From Diplolepis rosae (Eukaryota; Arthropoda; Insecta; Hymenoptera; Diplolepididae), in NCBI GenBank assembly GCA_030998225.1, contig JAPYXD010000755.1:2963501-3027500 (forward strand): DNA of 64,000 nt. Direction: 5' to 3'. A program made the translations under genes and the position numbers. The notes under the pieces are model-generated. The model was not told the origin of the DNA. It saw nothing but the letters and a program-made list of their open reading frames with translations, and did not search any database. Shown one piece after another: positions 11,536-22,431 of this stretch. Within the stretch, counting starts at the first letter, position 1, and each line of letters starts with the position of its first letter.

Positions 11536-11735
11536 CTAATTAACTGAAGAAGATTTTCTAACGATCCAACATGAAGACCACTAATTTCTGGTCTTAATGA
11601 TACGTGTTTCCACAAACGTGTGTCATATGCAATCTGTCGCCATCTTTTACAAACGCATGCCATTCTGCAGATTTCTCGATGACTTAAGTAACTGAAGACG
11701 TTTAAAATTACCTTATCAGGTAATTTTTCAATAGT
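11536..11735 (-). CDS. F-box protein, coding exon 2 (F-box domain)
   Basis: This 200-bp minus-strand exon is framed by a polypyrimidine-AG acceptor (CTTTTTTCAG, ending at 11736) and a GTATGC donor (from 11535 leftwards). It is fully open in phase 0 and encodes a textbook F-box: LPDKVILNVFSYLSHREICR, then the Cys-Lys-Arg-Trp and Leu-Trp positions that end the domain, then VSLRPEISGLHVGSLENLL. F-box proteins bind Skp1 and present substrates to SCF ubiquitin ligases. The LRR or other substrate-binding part should follow in exons further left, which I could not find. It splices in phase with the ATG exon at 12385-12480. The best guess is an FBXL-type (F-box/LRR) gene; the exact orthologue is not established. 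Confidence 0.82.
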
Positions 11736-12384
11736 CTGAAAAAAGTTAAAATATGTGCTGAACTATACAATTTGTGAAGTTCGAGAATTAAAATTAATTT
11801 ATAAAATTATGAACACTGATAGAAATGGTTCGGGAGTTTTAGCCATTCGGTTGTAGGTTGGGAATTTATAATTGTATTTATAATATAATATGTCTCTCTG
11901 AACAATTCAGCATGTTGAACACAACAATCAATTTATTGTAAGTGAAACTATTCGAATCAAAAATATAATATGGGAAGGCGAACAATAAATACTAATATAG
12001 CAATCAATAATATTGTTGATTCTTTCATATTTATTCAGTTATAATCGGATCGTCAAAATACACAACTCCTATTGCTGTATCTATCCTAACAATGAAGTAA
12101 GGTTAAATTAATCATAAATATGGTTTTATAGGCCATTCCTTTCTCACAATGAATGTATATTATGGTATAACATGGACTCAACATAAATCAAACAAAAATT
12201 TGAGGAATTTTCAGTTTTAAAAAATACTAAAAAAAGTTTTTTAAACCTCAAAAAACATAGTTAAGATAAATTTTAACAGCATAGTGCATAGTATATTATT
12301 ATTTGAAAAATCTTTTAGCTTCAAGGTAAAATCTATACAATGATGTACATGTGACATGAATGTGAACTAGAAAAGAAAACTTAC

Positions 12385-12480
12385 TGTGCTGGAGAAACGA
12401 CTTTTTACAACACCGCCTTCTGAAACATACATTTGAGAAGTCTCGACAGCGATTTGACCCCAAACGTCCAAACCTTCCAT
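12385..12480 (-). CDS. F-box protein, first coding exon
   Basis: The exon starts with ATG (12478-12480 on the minus strand), encodes 32 residues beginning MEGLDVWGQIAVETSQMYVS, and ends exactly at a strong GTAAGTT donor. It ends in phase 0, so joining to the F-box exon 645 bp downstream keeps the frame open with no filler residues. The 32-residue tail before the F-box has no known domain. Start choice: the ATG is the first in frame and follows an AT-rich leader. It lies inside the region bounded by the inverted repeats at 12053-12155 and 13687-13792. Confidence 0.7.
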
Positions 12481-12975
12481 TTTAATGGAAAATTGAATAT
12501 TATTGCTCGAAAATTTTTAATTGCAATTCCAGTATTTGTACTTTTGTACACATATAGTGGTGGATTCAGTTTAGCATAATCATACAAAATCAAAAAGTCA
12601 GTTTTTGCTTTTTAAATGCATTACAAACTTATTTAAAAAACCGAATTTATGAGATGATTTTGTTAGTAAGAAAAACACGACCGGTGAAGTATTCTACACA
12701 AACTCACTGATTCAACTTTGCCTACTTGAACTGCGCAAGCGCCTTTAATCTAAATATACATTTATATTCACAGGTTCGACTTATTTTTGAACTAACTGCA
12801 GGCTAGTCTTCTCAAGCTATTACACTTGCAACATTTGTGTTTGATCCACTGAAATATAAGTTCTGTCATTTCAACAAAATTATTCATAAGCGCAAGTAAC
12901 AACATAAAATCTATTGTGCTTTGAGAAAAATTGTCTACAAAATACACTTCGATAACTTTTGGATCTACAGTACAG

Positions 12976-12992
12976 CCCCCCCCCCCCCCCCC
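12976..12992. repeat. Homopolymer of 17 C
   Basis: An uninterrupted C run in an AT-rich setting. Its length may be unreliable. Confidence 0.9.
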
Positions 12993-13088
12993 AAACCCTA
13001 TGATTTTTTCATTCTTTTTTATTCTTTTTTATTCCCACATTGTACAACGAAAGTAACGGTACAGTAAATAACCACGATTGAGACCTAC

Positions 13089-13166
13089 CATATTTTTCAG
13101 GCTGTAATTTTGAAAACTTTCTAAAAAGTCGTGATATTTTACTGTGCCAAGACTTGATGCAACTAC
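13089..13166 (-). CDS. Candidate 78-bp internal exon, unknown gene
   Basis: On the minus strand an open 78-bp segment lies between GCGATTTGCAG and GTAGGTC, good acceptor and donor contexts. Length is a multiple of three. In the phase imposed by the candidate exon at 14844-14933 it would encode a basic peptide containing SWHSKISRLFRKFSKLQPEK. No family is recognised. It could be an alternative upstream exon or a chance open segment. Confidence 0.3.
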
Positions 13167-13865
13167 CTGCAAATCGCGGCATACATGCGAGTATGTACAC
13201 GTACTGAAACTTTTAATATGGCGGAAAATTGCACATTTGCGATCACATTTAAATTTCAAATATACTTACTTTATTTATTTTACAGATTTCAATGAAGTTA
13301 TAGAATTGAAAAGTTATGGTAATACAAATGACGAGTTATGCTGTCACACAAAGTGACTGAATATTTTTGTAAAAATAATGGGAATAAAATTTTCTAAGTG
13401 CATTTTTTCCTGTTAATGTAACTGTGATTTTCTCATATTTCACAGTAAAAAAAAAAAAACACTTATTTGAAAGGTAAGACTAATCTCAGACTGTTCTATT
13501 TTAATTTTAACAAGTGCTATTTTAGTACCAGCTTGAATCCTGATTTACTACTGCATGAATTATTTGGCAGGACATTGTTTTTTAAAAACTCAATTTTTAC
13601 GAAATATCAATTCACAAGGTACGGTTAAAATTCTAGCAAAACAAAACAACATATGACGAAAATATGTAATACACAAAAATTAATAATAAAATAATTGTAC
13701 ACTGACAGAAAGGAATGGCTGCTGCAACCAAATTTATGATTAAATTAACCTTACTTCATTGCTGGCACAGATACAGCAATATGAGATGTGTATTTTAGAA
13801 TTAAAGTCATTCACGACTAGATGGAATTTTCAATATATAATTTGAAAACATTTTCTGTGAAAAAA

Positions 13866-13953
13866 GGAACGCTTCCAATCCGCTGGGTATCGAGCGCAGA
13901 ACCTTTCGATTGCCGGTCGAATCCTCTACCATCTGAGGTACGGAGATTCCACA
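13866..13953 (-). repeat. tRNA-derived SINE-like head, copy 1
   Basis: The minus strand reads as a tRNA-like cloverleaf: CCTCAGATGGTAGAGG D-arm-like sequence, an anticodon-arm region with CGGCAATCG, and a T-arm-like GCTCGATACCCAGC. It closely matches the copies at 14185 and 61296. The loop triplet would be GGC (Ala) if folded canonically. Mismatches indicate a SINE or tRNA pseudogene. Confidence 0.6.
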
Positions 13954-14184
13954 CAACTTTTCTATCAGAATCTACTTAAGCCTATTTGGCTACGGATATA
14001 TCATGAACTATTTACTAATTTTTCCAAACCATTTCAGTCGAATATGTCGATAATTATAAGAGTATATCACTCACCGTGATAACGGAACTCTACCATGTCT
14101 ACCATATAGACCTTATCAACCTGTGATTTTAGAATTTACGTCATTCAAAACTAGATGGAATGTTCAATACAAATTTTGAAAAAA

Positions 14185-14272
14185 GGAACGCTTCCACACC
14201 GCAGGGTATCAGGCCCAGGACCTTTCGATTGCCGGTCTAATCATCTATCATCTGAGCTTCGGAGGTTCCACA
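14185..14272 (-). repeat. tRNA-derived SINE-like head, copy 2
   Basis: This has the same layout as the copy at 13866 and belongs to the second unit of the tandem array. The T-arm is altered (CTGATACCCTGC), which weakens pairing. Confidence 0.55.
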
Positions 14273-14490
14273 GAACTTTTCTCACAGAATATATTTACGC
14301 CTATTTGGTTACGGATATATCATAAACTATTTACTAATTTTTCCAAATAATTTTAGCCGATTACGTTGATAATTACAAAAGTGTATCACTCACCGTGATA
14401 ACGGAACTCTACCTTCTCGCCCTTATCAACCTGTGATTTCAGAATTTACGTCATGCAAGACCAGATGGAATTTTCAATAGATATTAGAAG

Positions 14491-15869
14491 AAATTCATCG
14501 TTTTTATCAAGGATAGTTGCTGAAATGTATACAAAAAAATATTATAATATTCTTCATAAATTTCAAGCAGATAAAGTTCTAAAAGCTTAAATGAACGAAA
14601 TTTTTTGTTTTAGTAAAACTTGTTTTGAAATATTGTTCCAACTACAAATCAAAGTGCAATTTATAGGTTCTACTGAACGCTACACTAATTTCCTTGTAAA
14701 GTGAATATTACTTGGGAAGTGTTTTTGGTTAAACACTTTTTCAAATCTGCAAATTAAAATAAAATGCGTAGTAAACTCAATCACAAAAAGAGTGTATTTT
14801 TATTTTCTGTAGAAAATTAATTTATTTTCTTTATTACTGATACCTTTTTCAGAAGGCCTTAATTTTTTTGGAGGAGGTTCTGTTTCAACAGCTTCATTAA
14901 CCTCTGCGAGTACAGTCTTCTCCCTGGAGAAACCTGTGCATTAGAAATTAAAATTAAGTTACATTACTATACATGAAACAGAGGTAAATAAATTATTCTT
15001 TTAAACATACTATAAGAATTGTTTTCAAGTGGAGTATTTTTGACAAAGGACTGGGCAAAAAATCATCATATTTCTTTAAGTGTAAAAAAAATTGAAAAAA
15101 TTTTTATTTTTATTATTCCCTAGTTCAGGCGATAGCAGGAAGTGTAATTGCTATTAAATGGGTTAAAATGTGTGTTTCAGAATCTTTAAACGGAAGATAT
15201 CGTGTCCGCAAGGGAGCAACTTTTTTTGGCAGGCTCAAGTTCGAGGCGTTGAAAAAACTATATTTTTAAAGATTTTTTCAAAAGTAAAAAAAAATTTCAT
15301 TGTCCATATCCTGTAGAATAACTTTCGAAAAATTGAAAATAAAAATATTGTAAAGTTTTTTCTTCACAACGATTTAAAAACATCGATATTTTGGACCAAC
15401 TCGGGTAGAATACCGCCTTAATAATTTCTTGAAACGGGCTCTTACCACTATTCATATTGATCTTCTTCGGACGGTTTGAAAAAGGCTTTAATTTTTTTCT
15501 TTCCTTTCAGTTAGAAGTTGGTCCGTAATCATTTATCGATTCTTCTGAAGCTGCACGGAGAAACTTTTTGTAGAAAAAATTACTAAAGTTGGTAGCAGAA
15601 TAGGGAAAATGTGATAACTACGTGACTATTCATTGTAGAAGTATTAACATGTAATACTTTTATTTCGACATGCTCTTTTTCAAACGAGCAACTTTTAATA
15701 TTTTCTGCAGGAAAATTAGTAGAGAAATTATTTAATTATACAAAAATAATAGATAAAATAAGTATTTAAAGCATTAAAAATGGCTAAAATGATAAGATAA
15801 ATTGCTATCAGCTGTAAGAACGTGAGTGTTTTATAAAAATGTTTATGTGCCTCCGGCGCGGAAACTCGT
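14491..15869. other. AT-rich region, no gene apart from one candidate exon
   Basis: Apart from the candidate exon at 14844-14933, nothing coding is recognised on either strand. No long repeat was noticed. Confidence 0.35.
14844..14933 (-). CDS. Candidate 90-bp internal exon, unknown gene
   Basis: The minus-strand segment is flanked by AATGCACAG and GTATCAG and is open in one frame only, giving FSREKTVLAEVNEAVETEPP followed by a short basic patch (KKLRPSEK). Length is a multiple of three and its ending phase matches the candidate exon at 13089-13166. Neither joins in phase to the F-box exons, so they would belong to another transcript. No family is recognised. Confidence 0.32.
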
Positions 15870-16370
15870 TTTTCCGTTACAGCTGAGAGTAACGGAATGT
15901 TGTGTATTCCGTTACAGAGGAATATAATGTGAAAATTGAACTGCGCATGCGCATATAGTCTTACAGCGGAGCAGAATCTTCTTATTCTTCTTCTTCTTCG
16001 TACAGCGTTAGCATCCTACTGTCAAAGCCTTGTACATTTGAAATGCGCATGCTCTATTACAACAAGATCGATAAAATCAAAATGGCTGGGACTAGTCGCG
16101 AAATATCAAGTGCAATGACTAGCGCCGCAAACAACTACAATACTAGATTAGATTCGTGTGTACGCATAAAAACTCGTATCCGCACCGAAGTCACATAAAA
16201 TAGAATACGTGCCAATGCACACAATTCGGGAAATTACGAGACTCGCGACAATGCTCGCAGGACTGATCGCGCCTCGGATTCGTCTCGGCTTCGATCTCCT
16301 GGAGCATTGTTGCTCGTCGCACAATAACCCTCATTGTGCGCCTAGGCACGTAATATACTATTTCAATACA
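15870..16370. repeat. Dispersed repeat, copy 1 (other copy at 52.64 kb)
   Basis: About 340 bp at 16020-16367 match 52640-52985 in the same orientation. Shared blocks include AACTGCGCATGCG, ACAAGATCGATAAAAT, GACTAGCGCCGCAAACAACT, TAGAATACGTGCCAATGCAC and CGCCTAGGCACGTAATATAC. Copy 1 has extra left-hand sequence with a hairpin (TTCCGTTAC facing GTAACGGAA) and a CTT/TTC tract. It contains GAGCATTGT and ACAATGCTC in inverted orientation. No coding sequence; probably a short mobile repeat of unknown class. Confidence 0.75.
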
Positions 16371-18245
16371 AGGTGAAATAAAAATGATGAGAATTTTTAG
16401 GTTGAACTTGCAAAATACAATTTTGCTTGGTTATAAAAAGAGAAATATATTGTATTAGTAGTGGAATAAAATTTATATGGTATGAAAATATGTTCTAATT
16501 TAAAAGCACAAGTTTTAAAAACAATAATTTTCACGCTAAAGTCGTTTTTTATTTGGGAAAATTCTGACTGTTTTTGGATTTATACAGCATAACGATAAAC
16601 GACGAGTTACGGCTTCCTGGAGAATTATTGAAATAATGATTTTTAGTGACTTGCTTCTTTGTCAATAATAAATTAACGGGGACAAATTTTGTATCATTCA
16701 TAAAATAAAATAGAAACCTCTGTTGATCTATGATTAATTATTCGTTGATACTTACAATTCATTTTCATTGCGATGATGATTCTTTTACTCACAGGTGAGT
16801 AAACTAAATTAATACTTACAGATTTTAAGAAGTAGACAAAAAATAATTTTTACCTCTCAAGGCATTTAGGCATTTACTATCAAATTGTCAAACTAATATT
16901 AATTTGGTTGAGATTTGAGTTTTTAATTCTAAAATTTTCATTGGCGTTTTTTGAATCTTCAAAATGTTGCAGATCGAACGGATATGCGATGTTTTATTGA
17001 GGAAATTTTGTGAAATTATACGTTTATTCCAGTAATTTCCCCACGTTTTGTAATTGAACTAAACTTATCATGGAAAATTTATATTTGACTATGTAAAATT
17101 ACTGAAAACAAAGTAAAAGGATATAGATTATTTGTTATTCAGTAAAAAAATACAATTTATATTCATAACTTTGTATAAATTAAATAATAATATGCATAAT
17201 ATAATTTTTGAGATAAACGTTGATTATACTTAATGATTAACTTATCTGGGCTTCCTTACAAAACTTGTGTTATTCAGTTTTTTTCGTAGAGAATTTTTGA
17301 ATAATATACGATTATCATTCGTGTCTCCAAAAATTGATAAAACATAATCTGAGAAAGAAATTATTAATTAGCAGCGAATTACATTTAATACAAAAATAAC
17401 AATATTGGCAATCACATATTCCTTACATTTAGGTAACTTACAATACACGTAAGTCTATCAATTTTTACATCTCGTAACATATGAAATGTACAGTACGTTT
17501 CACAAAGTACAAAGTATTGCTGGTATTGATTTAATTTTTTTTTCAATTTATAATCAACCACTGATATAATAGTTTACTTACCCCTAACCTCTGAAACTAC
17601 TACGCATCACTAGCAGACAAGCGTCTGTTTGAAGTTGAGCTGATTTTCCAAAACAGAGTTTGGCTAAAGGAACCATAACCATGTTTCATCTGTTGCAGCC
17701 ATATCAGTTTGGATGTGTGTATTGAAAGTATATTACTGGTGCAGTAGTATCCCTTCAACTATAACTGTTTTTATGAAATACCCATACAGTTTAGCTGTAT
17801 CTGAGACAGCCAAACTCTTTTGCTAATATAACCAGAAAATTGTCTGTATTCACGATAAATTTCTTTCAGTGTACCATTCTTCGAGATTATGTATTAAAAA
17901 TGTCTGTAATAATTATCAAATAATAATATGTGAATTAAAAAATGCCGTATCTAATCAGAGCGACATTGCATGATATTTATATAGCATGTGTATTCATTGA
18001 CTTTCCAGGCTGCAGACAGTGCTTGATTAAGAAATCTAGTGTCTTTCTCTAACTCGTGTAAAACGAAGGAAAGACGGAGGGTTAAAGCCCTGCTTTCTTC
18101 CTTTTGTTTGATTCGTACGTATCAAAGAAAGACTCACGTTTTTTAATCTTACTCTGGCTGCACACAGCATTAATGCTATAAATTGAAAAGTAGTTTCTTC
18201 TCAGTGAAGTGGTAAAAAGTATGTACTTCAATATTTATTTATTTC
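16371..18245. other. AT-rich region without a recognisable gene
   Basis: No ORF of coding character, RNA gene or repeat was recognised. It sits between a dispersed repeat and the C-terminal end of the transposase pseudogene. Confidence 0.4.
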
Positions 18246-19253
18246 TTAATCTGTTTCTAAATTATTAACAATCGGCAAAAGGCACAATTCAGTTTCATCG
18301 CACTGAATGTTTACACATTTTACTTTTATCATATATGGCATACAGCACATTATGTTATTGGTATCTTTCACAATATAGGAAAACTCAGAGGATGAGTCAT
18401 TTCCTACATTAAATAGTGTTTTATTTTGCCTTTGCAATTCTTTACCGATAATAACATGTTTGAATCCTCCTTTCTCACTAAGTTTTACTATTAGAAAATC
18501 TAATATGATCATAAAACGTCCATCCGTGGTCTCAATGGTACTATTATTTCTTTTAATCAATCTATTATCGTTGGATGTGTGATACAATACATTTTTGTAA
18601 ACAAAACGTTTGAATGCTTCAGCTGCATCATCATCTACTCCTTCGAGAACTTCTTCTATTACAACTTTTTGTATTATCGTCAAGTTTACATATAATGGAG
18701 CGCCAAATATTCTCAACAAATCTCCATACTGAATACATCTTTTTATACCGCATTCCTTTATCAGTGATCTAAATAATTTTTTTCGTCCCTCACTGCAATA
18801 TTCTCTGTCAAAAATCTCTGAAGCTATGTTAATGAATCGAAACCTTGTATAAAATTTGCAAATTTTTTCAGGGACACATTGTGTTCCATTAAATAATTTC
18901 TATAAAACACCGTTGTAATGTTCGTAAGGAAAAGTTGACCAAGCCCAAAAAGCAACAAAGTTCTGCATAGCTTGAGGAATGTGCAATAAAATGTGTACAT
19001 TAAATTTCATATACTCTTTTGCATACAGTTCTTCAACACCAAATACAAATTTACGAAGTGCTTCTCTGGCTTTCATAAATTCAGCTTCAGTTAACTTTAA
19101 CTTTGAAAAAGTGTTTTTACTGTATACAAGTAATAACCAGTTTTCCATATATCTCTAAGGTAGGAATTTTTTGATACATATTAATAAATAATAAAGAAGG
19201 AAACTTTTCCATTCCGAAACTTTCCATTTTTTGTCATGTTTTAGGGTACCTGG

Positions 19254-21347
19254 TGTAAGGTGATTCTATTTACTTCTACGTAATGTCTGTGATCGCTCTG
19301 TATAGCGGTCAGGCCGTGCAAACCTAATGGAAAGGTGGTGGACCGCTAGCAAATAGCGCCGCGTATATCCGTTCAAATGAACTACCATTATGTGTGCACG
19401 TGTTAGTGCATATACATGCATACGTAGGTTCTTTAAATGTGTTACAGAGAATAATATATTCAAATATAATTAAAAGAAAATTGAAGATTTAACGCAAAAT
19501 TGTGAAAATGTAATTCAAGAGTGAGTAGTTAATATCAACTCACTCTTGAATTACATTCTCACAATTATGCCTTAAATCTTGGTTTGGTCGTAATAAGTAA
19601 AAATCAGAAATATCTGTAATTTGTATTTTTATTTTCAGAAAATATAGTTGCTCGGCACATCAGTCAAATAGAATCTAATTAAAATGCTAAAGCGATAAAT
19701 TAGTATTTGGATGAATCATTAATATTTAGCTAAATTGTTTTTAAACCAATTTATAATACTTTCGTAGCAATGTGCCAATATAAAAATCTTGAAGCCATAT
19801 TATGATTTCAAGAAGATGCTCATTCTACAGTAAGTCGTTATTTACATTTTTAGTTAAATTAGAAGGCGGATGTTGGACAAGATCTTTCAGTAATTTCTGT
19901 AATACTTTTGGAAATCCAGATTCGACGAAATACTTATTGTGCTTCAAAACCAACTTGACCTGGAAAGAGGAAAAAATATTATTATTTTTCAAATTGAGAT
20001 GAAATAAATTTTTATTTGTTAAAGTAAAACGAAAGAAAAAAGCTTACCTGAAATGCATATGCTATCACATCACTTGAAGTAACGGAATTTAAAGAAATTG
20101 CATCAACCATAATCCAACTTGTAAAGCATTTTAAAATCCTCACGTAGACATGAATATTTTCGATACATCTTTTGAGGCACACTTTTTAAAAATAAACCGA
20201 TTATGAGAAAAAAATCATTTGAATAGATTTGTGGAGTGAATAAAATTATTTTTTCCACGCACCAAAAATTCTATGGCATGTAGCTCAGAAAAAGTATACA
20301 ACAATGGCGGAACTCATACGAAGCCGTTCCCCTTGCCGCACTCCATCCGCTTCCTACAACTAGCGCCGCGCATATCCGTTCAAATGAACTATCCTACGGG
20401 GACACCCAATACATTAGAGGTTGACCTGCCCTGATAGCGGTCGTTTATATGAATAATAATGTATTTATTTCTTCCAATTGTGAGTCACGTGACATAGGAG
20501 GAAGGGAAGGGAGTACGCGGGCTAAGTAATCGCGTTTGCCAAAATGAAGGCTCATAAGCAACTTAACTAGTGTAACAGTAATTGGATAGAAGGTTCTTAA
20601 ACGCCGTGTAGCAATTTATTGTAATATAAAATTGTTTATGTATATGTGTGTTAAAACATCGCCAGGTAGGCCTTTTTTTTAAAAGTGACTTTCTTTTAAA
20701 TATAGAGTTTTAAGATTGAAATATAATTAATCATACAAATTTTAATTGTAACGGAGTTTAAATCTAAAAATTGTAAAGCAAATAAAAGATGAATACTCTT
20801 GTATCCTAGTCTACTCGAAGTTAAGGATTCTAAATAAACTGATTATTACGAAATATTGATCATTGGGATCTAGATTACTATCTTGGATTTGGCTAATGAG
20901 TTGGAAGAGACGCCTCGATACTCAAACGCTTCAAAAGAAACAGCATAGCCATACTTCCTAGATTGATTGCCAAACAGCTATTGCTAATTTTAAAATAAGA
21001 AAAGATAAATCCATCAAAAAATTATAATGCTACATCGCTTCGATTAAATTGAGGTATGTTCAGTTTGATATTCATGATAGTTTGTGAAGTAACATTTATA
21101 ACGGGTGGTCTATTGTGCGTCGGTGAAATTAAATCAGCTCTATTTAATATCGTTTATTTTAGCGTCATATTATGTCAAGCTAGTCTTTGTACGATTATTT
21201 AATCAGTTCTAGTCATTTTATGTTTTATCAACAATTTACAATAAAATTATAATAAAATTGTTTAATAAGTTCAATGTTTGACTGCGAATTTCCCTTTACG
21301 GTATTGTGAGATTACCTATAAGAAAGAATTAATAATAAATTGTTACA
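19254..21347. mobile_element. LTR-like insertion (solo LTR?) inside the transposase pseudogene
   Basis: The transposase reading frame breaks at 19253/21348 and resumes without loss. The insert starts TGTAAGGTG and ends TTGTTACA (TG...CA with a 5-bp inverted terminus) and is flanked by a perfect 4-bp duplication CTGG (19250-19253 and 21348-21351). At 2,094 bp without coding sequence, a solo LTR is the simplest reading. It contains direct repeats (AGCGCCGCG.ATATCCGTTC at 19357 and 20361) and a palindrome at 19480-19585, so smaller elements may be nested in it. Confidence 0.68.
19480..19585. repeat. Short palindrome
   Basis: Arms TTGTGAAAATGTAATTCAAG and AGTGAGT face ACTCACTCTTGAATTACATT and CTCACAATT around a short spacer near 19530. 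One arm resembles part of the repeat at 9.26-9.33 kb. It could form a stable hairpin or be a collapsed MITE. Confidence 0.7.
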
Positions 21348-22431
21348 CTGGTGTCCTTGTTACTTCACATGGTGGCTTTATTCGTTTAAGTTTTTCATCA
21401 ATAGCGTTAATCATCCTACCTAAGTACCATTCATTTTTAGAATTTTTAGAATTAAAAATTGCACTGACAAGCAACTTGACAAGTCCTTCTAAAGCCGAAT
21501 GCAAATATTCTGGGGGGAAGCATTTACTTATATGAAAAGTGGTATAAGGCTAACGACAGAATACCCTTTAACACCCCGGATGGCTAATTTTCCGTCAGTT
21601 AATTCAGCGTCCCTATTGTGTTGGTCTGTTGTTCTTAATCTTTTTATCTCGCCACAGTAAACGCGCGACTTTCCTCGCCCTATAGTTATATTCTCTCTTT
21701 TATGAAGACAATAAGAACAACCAAACATACCGTTATATTGCTTGATATTTTGTATTGCTGGACGTGCAGATGAATCTACTGGAATAAGTAAAGTGTGTAC
21801 CCTGATCCTTATAGGTTCTTTGTTAAGAAATATCAATGATTGAAAACCATACTCATGCAATCAAATAAGTTCATCGATAAATGGTCGGAGAAAAAGATTC
21901 ATAGCTGGCTTTTTTTCGCAGAACCATAAGCCGCACAACAACATATTATTTTTTCGCAAACGGTATGGCAATTCATTAAACATTACCAAAATGACAATAA
22001 ATCCGTCCATTCACGACATCGCTTTCGTTGCAATCTTTCCTAAAATCTTGAAAATATTTACTGTTAATCAAATCTTTTAACTGAGGTTCAAGTGGCAAGT
22101 AAAAAAAGTAATTCCCACCTTTTTTCAAACGTGACATAGTGTACTCGTTGTTTCACTGAACGCATTGTACTTGATATGAGTTTTCAAAATTGATAATAGT
22201 CAGGCACAGTGGACAATAATAACACGTGATTTCATTTTGGTCTGGAATAGTTTTTAAAAAATGATGTTTGCTGCCATGTGAAACATACGGTAGATGACAG
22301 TCTATTAAAGTTAGAGAGCTTTGTAAAGCAACATCTGTGAAACGATTGCGAAGAGCTTGAGTCAGAATTAGTAGACGACTTTCTTCTTTTGTGAGATCAC
22401 ATCCATCATACAACGGGATTCTCTCATGCAA

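Larger units (their letters stand above)
12053..13792. repeat. Inverted repeat pair flanking 1.5 kb
   Basis: 12053-12155 and the inverse of 13687-13792 share a diverged sequence of about 100 bp, including TATTGCTGTATCT, AATGAAGTAAGGTTAA, AATCATAAAT and GCCATTCCTTTCT. The interior contains the F-box ATG exon, a poly-C run and a candidate exon, so these are more likely two inverted copies of one dispersed repeat than the ends of one transposon. Confidence 0.55.
13793..14490. repeat. Tandem array of about 320-bp units carrying SINE-like heads
   Basis: A landmark block (TTTAGAATTTACGTCATTCA, ACTAGATGGAATTTTCAAT) recurs at about 13795, 14122 and 14434, giving periods of about 327 and 312 bp. Each full unit contains a tRNA-like segment on the minus strand, then CTATTTGGYTACGGATATATCAT and AACGGAACTCTACC. 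It looks like a local tandem duplication of a SINE-containing segment. Confidence 0.7.
18246..22431 (-). pseudogene. CMC/TNP2-like transposase pseudogene, split by an insertion
   Basis: Minus-strand pieces in order: 22431-22153 (N-terminal block with TKEESRLLILTQALRNRF), a degenerate continuation to 21861, 21860-21528 (RIRVHTLLIPVDSSARP, IQNIKQYNGMFGCSYCLH, a Cys-x2-Cys-like patch), then about 21530-21352 on the same strand (EYLHSALEGLVKLL and INAIDEKLKRIKPP), then, after an insertion, 19250-18900 (KKWKVSEWKSFLL, FGVEELYAKEYMKFNVHILL, TFPYEHYNGVL) and 18719-18246. These blocks match the TNP2-like transposases found in CMC/EnSpm-type transposons of insects and cnidarians. An in-frame TAG lies just before the Met at 19148, and other stops and shifts occur. 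No terminal repeats were identified. Confidence 0.75.

Noticed and set aside
12385..14933. Joining the candidate exons at 14844 and 13089 to the F-box exons as one gene
   Set aside because: The phases do not match: the upstream pair ends with one extra nucleotide, which would put a stop at the start of the F-box exon.
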